Positions 9,450-21,444 are shown, numbered from the stretch's first letter. The stretch is DNA of 21,449 nucleotides from DATIRA01 sp964553405 (GCA_964553405.1 CAZKLS010000040.1:1-21449), one strand, 5' to 3'. Notes: generated by a model from the letters alone, not told the origin. Numbers and translations: made by a program.

Positions 9450-12400
9450 TCAGCCGCGGACTTCGCCGACTTCGCCGAGCCGCGAATCGGCCGGCGCGCC
9501 CGGCCGCCCGAGCACGCCGCGGAGCTTCTCCAGCAGCAGGTAGTTCACCGGTATCAGCAGCAGCGTCACCAGCGTCGCGAAGATGATGCCGAAGCCGAGC
9601 GATACCGCCATCGGCTTCAGGAACTGCGCCTGGGTGGATTTCTCGAAGATCAGCGGCATCAACCCGGCGAAAGTCGTCAGCGAAGTGAGCAGCACAGCCC
9701 GCAGGCGCGCCTGGCCGGCCATGGAAACCGCTTCCTTCAAGCCGATGCCCTCGCGCCGACGCCGGTTCACGTAGTCCACCAGCACGAGGCTGTCGTTCAC
9801 GACCACGCCGGCGAGCGCCAGCATGCCCATGATGCTCATGATCGTCAGGCTCATGCCCATCAGGATGTGGCCGAGCATCGCGCCGGCGACGCCGAATGGA
9901 ATCACGCTCATCACGATCAGCGGCTGCAGGTAGGAACGGAACGGAATCGCCAGCAGCGCGTAGATCGCGAACAGCACGAACAGCAGGCCGAACCCCAGGC
10001 TGCCGAACGACTCCCGCTGCTCACGTGCCTCGCCCTCCATCGAGAAGCTCGTGCCCGGGTGAGTCGCTACGGACTGCTCCAGGAACGTGACGACGTCGCG
10101 CTTGATCGCCTCGAGGTCCACCTGTTCCTTGTTGACGTCGGCGGTCACGTTGATGGTGCGATTGCGGTCGACGCGCCGGATCGCGGAGAAGCCCCTGCCG
10201 TAGCTGGCGTCGGCCACCTCCGAGAACGGGACCTCGGCGCCGGAGGGCGTGCGGATGCGCATCGAGTCGAGGCTCTCCAGCGTCCGGCGCTCGCCCTCGG
10301 GGTAGCGGACGAAGACCCGGACCTCGTCACGGCCGCGTTGCACCCGCTGCACCTCGAAGCCGTAAAAGGCGTGGCGTACCTGTCGCGCCAGGTCGTCGAG
10401 CGCCAGTCCGAGCAGCTCCGCCTGCGGTTTCAGCTTGAGCTCGATCTCCTCCTTGCCCTCCTCGAAGCTGTCGCCGATGTCGAACACGCCCGGGTAGGTG
10501 CCGAGCTTCTGCTGCACCTCGCGCGACACCGACTGCAGCACGTCGAAGTCCGGACCCGCGAGCTGCACGTCGATCGGCGCGCCGCTGCGGCCGATCTCGG
10601 CGCGGAAGCTCAGCTCCTTGGCGCCGGGGATCTGGCCGATGCGCCGTCGCCACTCGGCCACCAGCTCCGAGCTGGTGACGTCCTGCGAGCGCTGCTCCGG
10701 CGGCATGATCTCGAACACGACCCGGCCGATGTCGCTGCGATTCGCCTCGCCGCCACCGGGCGAGCCGACGCTGGTCAGTATGTCCAGGATCACGCTTTCG
10801 CCTGTCGCGGGATCGGTGTACTGCTCGCGCAGCGCCTCGGCTTCGGTCGCGATCCGCTGCACCGCCCGGGCGGTGGCGTCGAACGGGGTCCCCGGCGGCA
10901 TGCTCAGCGTCGCAGTGGCTGTTTCCGCCTGTACGCGCGGAAAGAAGATGAAGCGCAGGTGGCCGCCGATCGCCAGGCTGAAGAGCAGTATCGCGACCGC
11001 CACGAACAGGCTCAGCGCCACCAGCGGCTGCCGGATCGCGAAGCCGAGCATCGGGCGGTACGCGGCCTGCGTGCCGCGGTCGAGTGCGCTCGAGACCTTG
11101 CGCTGCCAGCGCGTGAACGCACCTTCCCGCTGCGCGTCGCGCATCCGCACGTGCTTGAGGTGCGCCGGCAGGATCAGCTTCGACTCGACCAGCGAGAACA
11201 GCAGCACCGGGATCACGATCAACGGGATCTGCGCGAAGATCTGGCCGCGTACGCCTTCGATCATCAGCAGCGGCAGGAACGCGACGACCGTCGTCAGCAC
11301 GCCGAACGTGACCGGTACCGCGACCTCCTGCGTGCCGACGATCGAGGCCTCGAGCGGTTCCCGGCCGGCCTCGAGGTGCCGGAAGATGTTTTCGCCGGTC
11401 ACGATCGCGTCGTCGACGACGATGCCCAGCACCAGGATGAACGCGAACAGGCTGATCAGGTTGATCGTCACGCCGATCTCGGGCATCAGCGCGATGCCCC
11501 CCATGATCGCAATCGGCATGCCGAGCAGCACCCAGAGCGCGACCGAGGGCCGCAGGAACAGCGTCAGCAGCAGCAGGATCAGGATGCCGCCCTGCAGCGC
11601 GTTGCGCAGCAGCGTCGACAGTCGCGCCTGCACGACCCGCGACTGGTCGCGCCAGTAGTCGAGCGACACGCCCGGTGGCAGCCAGGCCGGCGGGTTCGCG
11701 ACGTAGCTCCTGACGGCGGCGGCCACGTCGAGCGCGCTCTGGTCGCCGACCCGGAACACGTCGACGAACGCGGCCGGCTGGCCGTTGAAGCGGAACTCGA
11801 CCGGGTCCTCGTTGAAGCCGTCGCGCACCACGCCGATGTCCGAGATCGTGAGCCGCGTGCCGGCCCGGCTCCTGACGACAATGTCCTCGAATTCTGCGCC
11901 CTTCCTCGCCTGACCCTCGGTGCGGATCAGCACCTCTCCGCCCTGCGTCCGCACCGCGCCTGCCGCGAGGTCGAGCGAATTGCGTCGCACCGCGTCCGCG
12001 ACCTCGGCGAGGCTCAGCCCGTACTGGCGCAAGGTCTGCTCCGAGACCTCGATGGAAATCTCGTAGGGCCGCACCCCGTCGAGTTCCACCTGCGTGATCT
12101 CCGGCAGATCCACGATCTCGTCCCGCACGCGCTCGGCGACGGTCCTGAGCTCCTTCTCGGTCACGTCGCCCGAGATCACGACGGTGATGACGTCCCGGCG
12201 CAGCTCCGGCACGTAGACCACGGGCCGCTCGCTGTCCACCGGGAACGTGCTGATCGCGTCCACGCGCGCCTTGACGTCGTTCATCAGCTCGCGCGGGTCG
12301 TGGTCGGACTCGACCTCGATCGCGACGCTGCCGAGATTCTCGGCCGCCGTCGAGCGGATGGTCTTGATGCCCGGCAGGTCCTGGACGGCTTCCTCGATCT

Positions 12401-12602
12401 TCACCGTGATGCCTTCCTCGACCTCGGCCGGCGTCGCGCCCGGGAACGGCACGCGTACGCTGACCACGTCGAGCTCGAAGGCGGGGAAGACCTCGAGCGG
12501 GATGCGCGAGGAGAGCGCCCAGGCACCGAGCGCGAAGATCGTCATCATCAGCAGGTTGGCCGCGACGTCGTTGCGCGCGAACCAGGCGATCATGCCCTTC
12601 AT
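9450..12602 (-). CDS. RND-family efflux permease (AcrB/MdtB-type)
   Basis: This is an inner-membrane, proton-driven pump of 1050 residues, the usual length for the HAE1/HME superfamily. Topology is typical: a first helix (LLMMTIFALGAWAL), a large periplasmic loop beginning VFPAFELDVVSVRVPFPGATPAEVE, then a helix cluster, a second helix and loop (FIFFPRVQAETATATLSMPPGTP), and a final helix cluster. The proton-relay helix TM4 shows GIVVDDAIVTGENIF with Asp397 and Asp398, and the second half has the matching GVVVNDSLVLVDYVN. The start ATG at 12602 overlaps the adaptor stop by four bases (ATGA), so the two are translationally coupled. No outer-membrane TolC-type gene is adjacent. The 3' end is 1 nt from the stop of the convergent acyl-CoA synthetase gene. 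Substrate class (drug, detergent, lipid or metal) cannot be told, although acidic metal-pump signatures were not noticed. Confidence 0.93.
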   Translation of the reverse strand: MKGMIAWFARNDVAANLLMMTIFALGAWALSSRIPLEVFPAFELDVVSVRVPFPGATPAEVEEGITVKIEEAVQDLPGIKTIRSTAAENLGSVAIEVESDHDPRELMNDVKARVDAISTFPVDSERPVVYVPELRRDVITVVISGDVTEKELRTVAERVRDEIVDLPEITQVELDGVRPYEISIEVSEQTLRQYGLSLAEVADAVRRNSLDLAAGAVRTQGGEVLIRTEGQARKGAEFEDIVVRSRAGTRLTISDIGVVRDGFNEDPVEFRFNGQPAAFVDVFRVGDQSALDVAAAVRSYVANPPAWLPPGVSLDYWRDQSRVVQARLSTLLRNALQGGILILLLLTLFLRPSVALWVLLGMPIAIMGGIALMPEIGVTINLISLFAFILVLGIVVDDAIVTGENIFRHLEAGREPLEASIVGTQEVAVPVTFGVLTTVVAFLPLLMIEGVRGQIFAQIPLIVIPVLLFSLVESKLILPAHLKHVRMRDAQREGAFTRWQRKVSSALDRGTQAAYRPMLGFAIRQPLVALSLFVAVAILLFSLAIGGHLRFIFFPRVQAETATATLSMPPGTPFDATARAVQRIATEAEALREQYTDPATGESVILDILTSVGSPGGGEANRSDIGRVVFEIMPPEQRSQDVTSSELVAEWRRRIGQIPGAKELSFRAEIGRSGAPIDVQLAGPDFDVLQSVSREVQQKLGTYPGVFDIGDSFEEGKEEIELKLKPQAELLGLALDDLARQVRHAFYGFEVQRVQRGRDEVRVFVRYPEGERRTLESLDSMRIRTPSGAEVPFSEVADASYGRGFSAIRRVDRNRTINVTADVNKEQVDLEAIKRDVVTFLEQSVATHPGTSFSMEGEAREQRESFGSLGFGLLFVLFAIYALLAIPFRSYLQPLIVMSVIPFGVAGAMLGHILMGMSLTIMSIMGMLALAGVVVNDSLVLVDYVNRRRREGIGLKEAVSMAGQARLRAVLLTSLTTFAGLMPLIFEKSTQAQFLKPMAVSLGFGIIFATLVTLLLIPVNYLLLEKLRGVLGRPGAPADSRLGEVGEVRG

Positions 12603-13816
12603 GGCCGCTCCGCCCCGCCGTCCCCGGCCGGCGCCGTCGCCCGCTGCGCGGGCGCCCCGTCGATCGACGCACTGACGAGCGTGCCGCTGGAGGCGACGGC
12701 CAGCGGCGTGACGTTGACCACCTCACCGGCGGCGAGGCCCTCAGTGATCACCACGTTGCTCTCGTCCGACCAGGCGACCGAAACGGGCCTGCGCTCGAGC
12801 CGGCTGTCGGCATCCACGATCAGCACCTCGTTGCCTTCGCGCATCGCGCCTCGCGGCAGTACGAATGCCGGCTCGAGCGTCCGGCCCGCGATCTCGGCGC
12901 GGACGAACTGCCCGATCCTGAGCGGCGGTCGCCCTTGCGGCCCGCGACCGTAGGGGTCGTCCACCTGCGCGACGACGAACAACTGCCGGCTGCTGGTGTC
13001 GATCGCGCCTTCCGTCCGCACGATGCGCCCGTCCCAGCTCCAGCTGCTGCGACCGATATCGGCGAACACGCTGACCGGCGGGCCGTCCCGCGACGGCTTG
13101 CCTGCATCATCGCGGTAGTTCTCCGGCAGGTCGACGAATTCCAGTTCGCGCGGCGACAGCGGCAGCCGTATCTCGACGTAATCGGTCGCGTAGATCCGGG
13201 CCAGCACGGTACCCGGCGAGACGAACTGACCCACGTCCACGCTCTTCTCCAGGACCTGGCCCGCGTACGGGCTGCGGATGCGCGTTCGCTCGAGGTCGGT
13301 GCGTGCCCGTTCCAGTTGCGCCTTCGCCGAGAGGACCGCGGCACGCGCCGCGGCGATCTGAGGCTTGCGCAGGCCGAGCTCCGGTGCCTTCTTGCCGAGC
13401 AGCTTCCAGTCGTTCTTGACGACTTCTGCCTGGGCCAGTTCCTGCTCCAGCGCCGACTCCGCCTGCGCGACCTGCGCCTCGGCGCTCGCGATCGCGAGCT
13501 CGTAGTCTTTGGGGTCGAGCGTGACCAGCACGTCCCCCTTCTCGAAGAAGCCGCCGTCGCGGAACGACGGAGAAATGCTCCGTACGACGCCCGAAACCTG
13601 CGGGATCAGTGTGCTCTGGGTCCGCGGCTCGACCGTGCCTTCCGTGCGGACCACGACCTGGAACGAGGCGGGTTGCACGCGCACGGCCTCGACCGCCACC
13701 GGCACGACGGGCGGCGCGCCCCGCTCGGCCTCGGGCTTGTTGGCGATGATGATCCATGCGCCGGCCAGTGCGGCGATCAGGATGGCCAGAGGCAGCAGCC
13801 ACTTGAGCTGTCGCAT
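12599..13816 (-). CDS. RND efflux periplasmic adaptor (membrane fusion protein)
   Basis: This is the periplasmic adaptor that links the RND permease to an outer-membrane channel. The true start is ATG at 13816, preceded by GAGGGA about 10 nt upstream; the open frame continues further 5' but without family resemblance. The product is 405 residues. A single membrane anchor (LLPLAILIAALAGAWIIIA, residues 8-26) with no lipobox suggests an uncleaved anchor. The lipoyl half-motif RTEGTVEPRTQSTLIPQVSGVV follows. Next is an alpha-hairpin (about 105-175, rich in Ala, Glu and Gln with AQVAQAESALEQELAQAE), then IRSPYAGQVLEKSVDVGQFVSPG, which closes the lipoyl domain. Beta-barrel and membrane-proximal domains (LFVVAQVDDPY, IGQFVRAEI) complete it. 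The C-terminal tail is Ala/Pro/Gly-rich. It is the first gene of the pump operon and lies divergent to the lipase gene. Confidence 0.92.
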   Translation of the reverse strand: MRQLKWLLPLAILIAALAGAWIIIANKPEAERGAPPVVPVAVEAVRVQPASFQVVVRTEGTVEPRTQSTLIPQVSGVVRSISPSFRDGGFFEKGDVLVTLDPKDYELAIASAEAQVAQAESALEQELAQAEVVKNDWKLLGKKAPELGLRKPQIAAARAAVLSAKAQLERARTDLERTRIRSPYAGQVLEKSVDVGQFVSPGTVLARIYATDYVEIRLPLSPRELEFVDLPENYRDDAGKPSRDGPPVSVFADIGRSSWSWDGRIVRTEGAIDTSSRQLFVVAQVDDPYGRGPQGRPPLRIGQFVRAEIAGRTLEPAFVLPRGAMREGNEVLIVDADSRLERRPVSVAWSDESNVVITEGLAAGEVVNVTPLAVASSGTLVSASIDGAPAQRATAPAGDGGAERP

Positions 13817-14020
13817 CAGAGTCGGTTCCCTCGCGCGGCGGATTCGCGCAAAGCCCGCAAGCTTACAGCATTGACGTGGCTGGCAGCCCCGGGCTTTCCG
13901 GGGACCGCTTGCCTGGCATCGAGCCGGGGCGGGTGACCGGGAGGCCCGGCGGTCGGGACGCCCGGCCGCGGTCCCGGGGGCTCGACAAGCCTGCGTCCGC
14001 GGTCGCATCCTTGATGCCCG
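13817..14020. promoter_or_regulatory. Divergent intergenic region between efflux adaptor and lipase genes
   Basis: This 204-bp non-coding gap lies between two divergent starts. It holds a perfect 6-bp inverted repeat, CCCCGG at 13887-13892 and CCGGGG at 13898-13903, around GCTTT. It could be a hairpin in a leader or a small operator. A TTGACG hexamer is at 13871-13876, but no convincing -10 follows. I see no other structure and no small gene. Confidence 0.4.
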
Positions 14021-15187
14021 ATGAAGCGACCGCAGCGCATCGTATTCCTGGTTCCCGGGTTCTTCGGCTTCACTGCAGTCGGGGACCTGAGCTATTTCCA
14101 CGACGTCGAGCGCGCGCTCGGCAAGGCGCTGCAACGGCGCGGGTTCGAGGCGCGGCTGGTCCGTTGCCCGACGCAGCCGACGGGCTCGATCCCCCGGCGT
14201 GCCGACCACCTGCGCCGCGAGGTCCTGAAGCACGGCGGCCTGAAGGCGACCGAACTGCATTTCGTCGGGCACTCCACCGGCGGGCTCGACCAGCGGCTGC
14301 TGCTCTCGCCGGGTGTCTCGATCAGCGGGGACGACAGCGAGGAGCAGATCGGGCGGCGGACGCGCACTGCCGTATCGGTCGTCACGCCCCACTTCGGCAC
14401 GCCGCTCGCGAATTTCTTCGCGACTGCACAGGGGCACCAGGTCCTGCTGCTGCTCGCCTCGCTGGCCACGACCGGCCAGGGACGCGGCGCGCTGCGGCTC
14501 GCATCGCGGGCCACGAGTCTGCTGTCACGCCTCGGCGGTGTGCTCGGTGGCGACGGTGTCACCGACGAGGCGCTGCGCCGGCTGATCAACGCCATCCGCT
14601 TCGACAAGGACGACCCGGTCTGGCGCTATTTCGAGGCCGTCGCCTCGGACCAGGGCGCCGTGCTGCAGCTGACGCCCGAAGGAACCAACCTGTTCGCTGC
14701 CGCAGTCGTGGACCGTCCTGGCGTGGACTATGCGAGCGTCGTGGCAGCCACTCCGCGTCCGCCGGCGCGGCTCGACCGAAAGCTGCTGCACCCCCAGCAA
14801 CTGGCCCTGCGTGGACTGTTCCGCCTGCTGCACGGGATCACATCCCGGCAGCATGCGCGCTATCCCTATCCGGCTCCCGGCGCGGTGGTTCGACGCCGCA
14901 TCGAGCGGGGGATCGGCTTCGAACTGACGCCGGCCGCCAACGACGGCATCGTTCCGGCCATGAGCCAGGTGCACGGCCGCGTCGTTCACGCGGTACGCGC
15001 GGATCACCTGGACGTCGTCGGCCACTACACGCTGGCCGCGGAGGGCAGCAGCAACTGGCTGCCGTCCGGCGCGGCGTTCACGCCCGGGCAGTTCGAGGCG
15101 CTCTGGGAGGACGTCGCGGACGTGATCGCCGGCAGCGGGGCAGGGCGGTCCCGCAGCGCCGGCCGCGCGAAACGACGCCGCGGCTGA
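14021..15187 (+). CDS. Lipase/esterase-like alpha/beta hydrolase
   Basis: This is a 388-residue alpha/beta hydrolase. The oxyanion-side motif VPGFFGF lies near the N-terminus and the nucleophile elbow is GHSTGG with Ser85. Candidate triad partners are Asp308 (AANDGIVP) and His335 (DVVGHYT). The order and spacing fit triacylglycerol lipases and esterases with a large lid insertion (about residues 125-260, including LLASLATTGQGRGALRLASRATSLLSRLGGVLGG). There is no signal peptide, so it is probably cytoplasmic or membrane-associated and not secreted. The C-terminus is strongly basic (RSRSAGRAKRRRG). ATG 14021 has only a weak ribosome site. It lies divergent from the RND pump operon and converges on the TreS gene, 38 nt away. 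The substrate is unknown; a short- or medium-chain lipid ester or polyester fragment is possible. Confidence 0.8.
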   Translation: MKRPQRIVFLVPGFFGFTAVGDLSYFHDVERALGKALQRRGFEARLVRCPTQPTGSIPRRADHLRREVLKHGGLKATELHFVGHSTGGLDQRLLLSPGVSISGDDSEEQIGRRTRTAVSVVTPHFGTPLANFFATAQGHQVLLLLASLATTGQGRGALRLASRATSLLSRLGGVLGGDGVTDEALRRLINAIRFDKDDPVWRYFEAVASDQGAVLQLTPEGTNLFAAAVVDRPGVDYASVVAATPRPPARLDRKLLHPQQLALRGLFRLLHGITSRQHARYPYPAPGAVVRRRIERGIGFELTPAANDGIVPAMSQVHGRVVHAVRADHLDVVGHYTLAAEGSSNWLPSGAAFTPGQFEALWEDVADVIAGSGAGRSRSAGRAKRRRG

Positions 15188-15225
15188 GCGAGTTCCACGC
15201 TGCCGCCGGCCGCAGCCAGCGCCAT

Positions 15226-18540
<3,315 letters not shown>

Positions 18541-18543
18541 GGC

Positions 18544-18927
18544 TCAGCGCGCCTGGTCGATCATGCGGATCGTGGCCTGCTCGACCTCCTCGGCGACGCC
18601 GGCGAGGCCGGGTGCGTCGGAGAGGCCCGCGAGCAGCGACGTCGGCCTGACCATGCCGATGCGCGTCTTCCCGCCGTCCTGGTAGACGGATATGCGGCAG
18701 GGCAGTGCGACGTTCATCCCCATGTCCTCGCCGAGCACGCGGGCCGCCTGCCGGGGATTGCAGACTTCCAGAATCCGGCACTCCTGCGGCAGTTCCACGC
18801 CCTTTTTCGCCAGCGTCTGCTTGAGATCGTAGGTGTGCAGCACGCCGAAACCGTGCTCGAGCACCGCGGCCTCGAGATCGCTCGCAGCCTGGTCCACCGT
18901 CTTGTCGCTATCCACTACGTATCGCAT
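18544..18927 (-). CDS. DUF302 domain protein
   Basis: A 127-residue soluble protein that matches the DUF302 family: a beginning MRYVVDSDKTVDQAASDLEA, then HGFGVLHTYDLKQTLAKKGV, ECRILEVCNP, and the closing PCRISVYQDGGKTRIGMVRP. I chose ATG 18927, which has a perfect AGGAGG nine bases upstream, over the longer GTG start at 18951. The family folds as a small alpha/beta domain and has no agreed biochemical role; two cysteines (in ECRILEVC) and one in PCR are conserved-looking. It lies between the SDR gene (20-nt gap) and treS (3-nt gap), so it is in the middle of a three-gene operon. Any link to trehalose metabolism is inference. Confidence 0.88.
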   Translation of the reverse strand: MRYVVDSDKTVDQAASDLEAAVLEHGFGVLHTYDLKQTLAKKGVELPQECRILEVCNPRQAARVLGEDMGMNVALPCRISVYQDGGKTRIGMVRPTSLLAGLSDAPGLAGVAEEVEQATIRMIDQAR

Positions 18928-18936
18928 TGGTCTTTG

Positions 18937-18942
18937 CCTCCT
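18937..18942 (-). promoter_or_regulatory. Consensus ribosome binding site of the DUF302 gene
   Basis: AGGAGG on the minus strand (CCTCCT on the plus strand), nine bases before ATG 18927. It fixes that start over the in-frame GTG at 18951 and lies just downstream of the SDR stop codon. Confidence 0.8.
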
Positions 18943-18947
18943 CACGC

Positions 18948-19607
18948 TCACCAGGGTAGCCGCTCGCCGTTCGCGTGCCAGAACGTGCCGGTCTGCTCGA
19001 GCCCGAGCTGCTCGATGCGCTCGATCAGCATGGCCGCCGCGTCCTCGACCGGTATGCCCTGCCGGCCGGTCATCCCGGTCGCGACCATGCCCGGATGCAG
19101 CATCAGCACGGCGATGCCACGGCTGCGCAGCTCGTGGGCGAGGTTCACCCCCACCATGTTCAGCGCGGCCTTGGACACGCGATAACCGTAGTAGCCGCCA
19201 CTGGAATTGTCGGCGATCGAGCCCATCCGGCTCGTGATCATCGCAACCTTGCCGCCGTCGCGCAGCCGCGACGCCAGTGCGCGCGTGACCGCGAGCGGAC
19301 CGAGCGCATTCACCTCGAACTGCCTGCGTATGTCGGCGAAGTCCAGGTTGCCGGGCGGATCCCCGACCAGGATTCCGGCGTTATTGACCAGCAGGTCGAT
19401 GCTGACGCCCTGCAGCAGGCTCGCCAGGTTCCCGACGGTCCGCGGGTCGGTGACGTCTATCCCGGAGACGATCCGGCAGCCGAGGTCCGCCAGATCCTCG
19501 GTTGCGACCCGACACACGGCTGTCACGTCGTGGCCGTGCCGCTTCAGCTGCCTGCAGAGCTCGAGGCCGATGCCCCGGTTGGCCCCAGTGACCAGTGCCG
19601 TCCCCAT
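18948..19607 (-). CDS. Short-chain dehydrogenase/reductase (C-factor-like SDR)
   Basis: An NAD(P)-dependent Rossmann oxidoreductase of 219 residues. The nucleotide-binding motif TGANRGIG is at 7-14, NNAG at 75-78, Asn100 in FEVNALGP, catalytic Ser126 (ITSRMGS), and Tyr142 with Lys146 in GYRVSK. The arginine after the second Gly-loop asparagine hints at NADPH preference. It is shorter than the usual 250 residues and ends TFWHANGERLPW, as in the small C-factor/CsgA-like SDRs. ATG 19607 is preferred, with GGAGG five bases before; GTG 19613 is the alternative. It heads the operon that continues with DUF302 and treS. Substrate is unknown. Confidence 0.9.
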   Translation of the reverse strand: MGTALVTGANRGIGLELCRQLKRHGHDVTAVCRVATEDLADLGCRIVSGIDVTDPRTVGNLASLLQGVSIDLLVNNAGILVGDPPGNLDFADIRRQFEVNALGPLAVTRALASRLRDGGKVAMITSRMGSIADNSSGGYYGYRVSKAALNMVGVNLAHELRSRGIAVLMLHPGMVATGMTGRQGIPVEDAAAMLIERIEQLGLEQTGTFWHANGERLPW

Positions 19608-19839
19608 GTCCACCTCCGCTGTAACCGAACTGTCACCGATTTGAAAGGAACGGGAAACCCGTCGCCCCTAGTCTGCCCCGCAACCTCGCTGATTCACAAA
19701 CCGCATCGCCTGTGCCGCCTGAGCGGTCGCGACGATGTTGCAGCGGGTCAGTGCAGGACCTGGGAGGCGGAGAGCTCCGGATCGTAGCCGCAGCCGCCTC
19801 CGTCGGTCGGAATAGACATCAAGTCAGGAGAGTCTTTCG
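19608..19839. promoter_or_regulatory. Divergent intergenic region between SDR operon and lipoprotein gene
   Basis: A 232-bp non-coding gap that must contain the promoters of both divergent units. I could not find a confident -35/-10 pair. The part near the lipoprotein gene holds an 8-bp inverted repeat with an inner CGGAG/CTCCG palindrome, and a ribosome site GGAG at 19827-19830, nine bases before ATG 19840. Confidence 0.5.
19763..19801 (+). repeat. Inverted repeat in the leader of the lipoprotein gene
   Basis: GGAGGCGG at 19763-19770 pairs perfectly with CCGCCTCC at 19794-19801 across a 23-nt loop. A second, smaller palindrome, CGGAG at 19768-19772 and CTCCG at 19775-19779, overlaps its left arm, so the two would be mutually exclusive hairpins. 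There is no T run, so it is not a terminator. It sits 25 nt before the ribosome site. Confidence 0.5.
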
Positions 19840-21444
19840 ATGAACGCATCTCGGCTGCTGCTCGCGGGCATGGTTATTGCTGGACTTGCCGCCTGTGACG
19901 GCGGCGGCGTGGATCTCAAGGTCGAAACCAACGACAACTCGACCGACAACAGCACCACGAACAACATCGGCGGCGGCGGTGGCACCACCAATCCCTGTGC
20001 CGCCTACACTCCGCCCGGTTCAGAAACGCTGCGGCAGGGCACCTTCGACGGCCGCAACTGCGTCTACAACGCCGCCTTCGTCGGCAAGACCAACCCGCTG
20101 CTCACGGACCTGACGATCCCGTTTATCACCGGCGTGCACGTCTTCCAGGACAGCCTGTTCGTCGGCCAGAACGTCTCGAGCGGCCCTGCGCCCGCGGGCG
20201 GCACCGGGCCGACGCTGACGATCGAGGCCGGCAGCACGCTGGCGTTCTCGAACTCGGCGGACTACATCCTGATCAATCGCGGCTCGCAGATCGTCGCGAA
20301 CGGCTCCCCGGCCGCGCCGATCACGCTGACCGCCGTCGCCGACGCCGTCAATGGAACGGCCGGGGCCAACGACGTGAGCCTCTGGGGCGGTCTCGTGATC
20401 AACGGCAACGGCATCACGAACAACTGCACCGACGAGCAGCGCGCCACCGACCAGTGCCACGTCGCGGCCGAGGGACAGCCCTCGAACTACGGCGGCAGCG
20501 ACAACGAGGACAGCTCGGGCGTGCTGCGGTACGTGATCGTCAAGCACACCGGCTTCGAGGTCGCCCCCGGCGACGAGCTGAACGGCATCACGTTCAATGC
20601 GGTGGGCTCCGGCACCGTGGTCGAGAACATCCAGGCCTACAGCACCTATGACGACGGCTTCGAGTTCTTCGGCGGAGCGGTCCAGGTCAAGAACGCCGTC
20701 GTGTTGTACGCGCGCGACGACTCGCTCGACTACTCGGACGGCTGGGTCGGCGGCATCGACACCGCGCTGGTGATCCAGTGGAAGAGCGACGGCAACCGCT
20801 GCATCGAGGGCGACAACATCGGCTCCTCGCGCAGCGACGCCGGCGCACCGCTCGACACCGCGCCGCTGACCGAGCCGGTCATCAACAACCTGACCTGCAT
20901 CACGTCGAACACGGACGTGAACACCCACGGTGACTCCGAGGGTCCGCTGGCGCGCCAGGGCGCAAAGATCCGGCTCGAGGACAGCATCGTCTACGGCGGC
21001 TACGGCGTGATCGTGAACGGCAAGACCTCGAACGAGTGCCTCGAGGTGGAGTCGCCGGTGTCGCTCGGTTTCGCCGCTTCCGGTGAGTCCTGGTTCACGA
21101 ACAGCCTGATCGCCTGCGAGGAGCCGGCCAAGGGCACGCTGCCGAACGGCGATCCGCTCCGCGACTGGGCCGTCGGCGCGAACCCGAGCACGAACGGCGC
21201 GAACTACTCGTTCAACTCGGGCAGCGTGATCATCACCGAGTCGGCCAACGCCAACGTATCCGTGCTCGTGCCGGGCACCTTCTACACCGCCTCGACGATC
21301 ACGGACGCGAACGGCGACACCATCGCGATGACGCCCGCCAGCGGCAAGCTCGGCGCTGTCGAGGAGGGCGACGACTGGACCGCGCCCTGGGCGTTCGGCC
21401 TGCGCGCCAGCAACGCGGACGAGCCGCTGTGGTTCGCGCAGTGA
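19840..21444 (+). CDS. Large surface or periplasmic lipoprotein, probable parallel beta-helix, function unknown
   Basis: A 534-residue protein with a lipoprotein signal peptide (LLLAGMVIAGLAAC, lipidated Cys19) followed by Asp20. A low-complexity Asn/Thr/Ser/Gly linker (about residues 25-50) joins it to the folded part. That part has many short beta-strand repeats rich in Asn, Asp and Gly: TLTIEAGSTLAFSNSADYILI, LWGGLVINGNGI, LRYVIVKHTGFEV, FNAVGSGTVVENIQAYST, DGFEFFGGAVQVKNAVVLYA, and later NSLIACEE. The rungs and the repeated G-x-V-x-N turns resemble a right-handed parallel beta-helix. Several cysteines (Cys52 region, NCTDEQRATDQC, CIEG, LTCI) could form disulfides. Start ATG 19840 has a good ribosome site. 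It ends DEPLWFAQ, five bases before the window edge, so a downstream partner such as a TonB-dependent receptor cannot be checked. I recognise a recurring proteobacterial lipoprotein type but no function. Confidence 0.75.
   Translation: MNASRLLLAGMVIAGLAACDGGGVDLKVETNDNSTDNSTTNNIGGGGGTTNPCAAYTPPGSETLRQGTFDGRNCVYNAAFVGKTNPLLTDLTIPFITGVHVFQDSLFVGQNVSSGPAPAGGTGPTLTIEAGSTLAFSNSADYILINRGSQIVANGSPAAPITLTAVADAVNGTAGANDVSLWGGLVINGNGITNNCTDEQRATDQCHVAAEGQPSNYGGSDNEDSSGVLRYVIVKHTGFEVAPGDELNGITFNAVGSGTVVENIQAYSTYDDGFEFFGGAVQVKNAVVLYARDDSLDYSDGWVGGIDTALVIQWKSDGNRCIEGDNIGSSRSDAGAPLDTAPLTEPVINNLTCITSNTDVNTHGDSEGPLARQGAKIRLEDSIVYGGYGVIVNGKTSNECLEVESPVSLGFAASGESWFTNSLIACEEPAKGTLPNGDPLRDWAVGANPSTNGANYSFNSGSVIITESANANVSVLVPGTFYTASTITDANGDTIAMTPASGKLGAVEEGDDWTAPWAFGLRASNADEPLWFAQ

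Noticed and set aside
9084..12953. A 1289-codon open frame on the plus strand
   Set aside because: It is antisense to the RND permease. The translation is rich in Arg, His, Asp and Gln with no family resemblance, as expected for a high-GC shadow frame. The RND frame on the minus strand has all family motifs.
15199..15216. GCTGC...GCAGC inverted repeat between the convergent lipase and treS genes
   Set aside because: Five-base-pair stem with an 8-nt loop and no T run on either strand; too weak to call a terminator.
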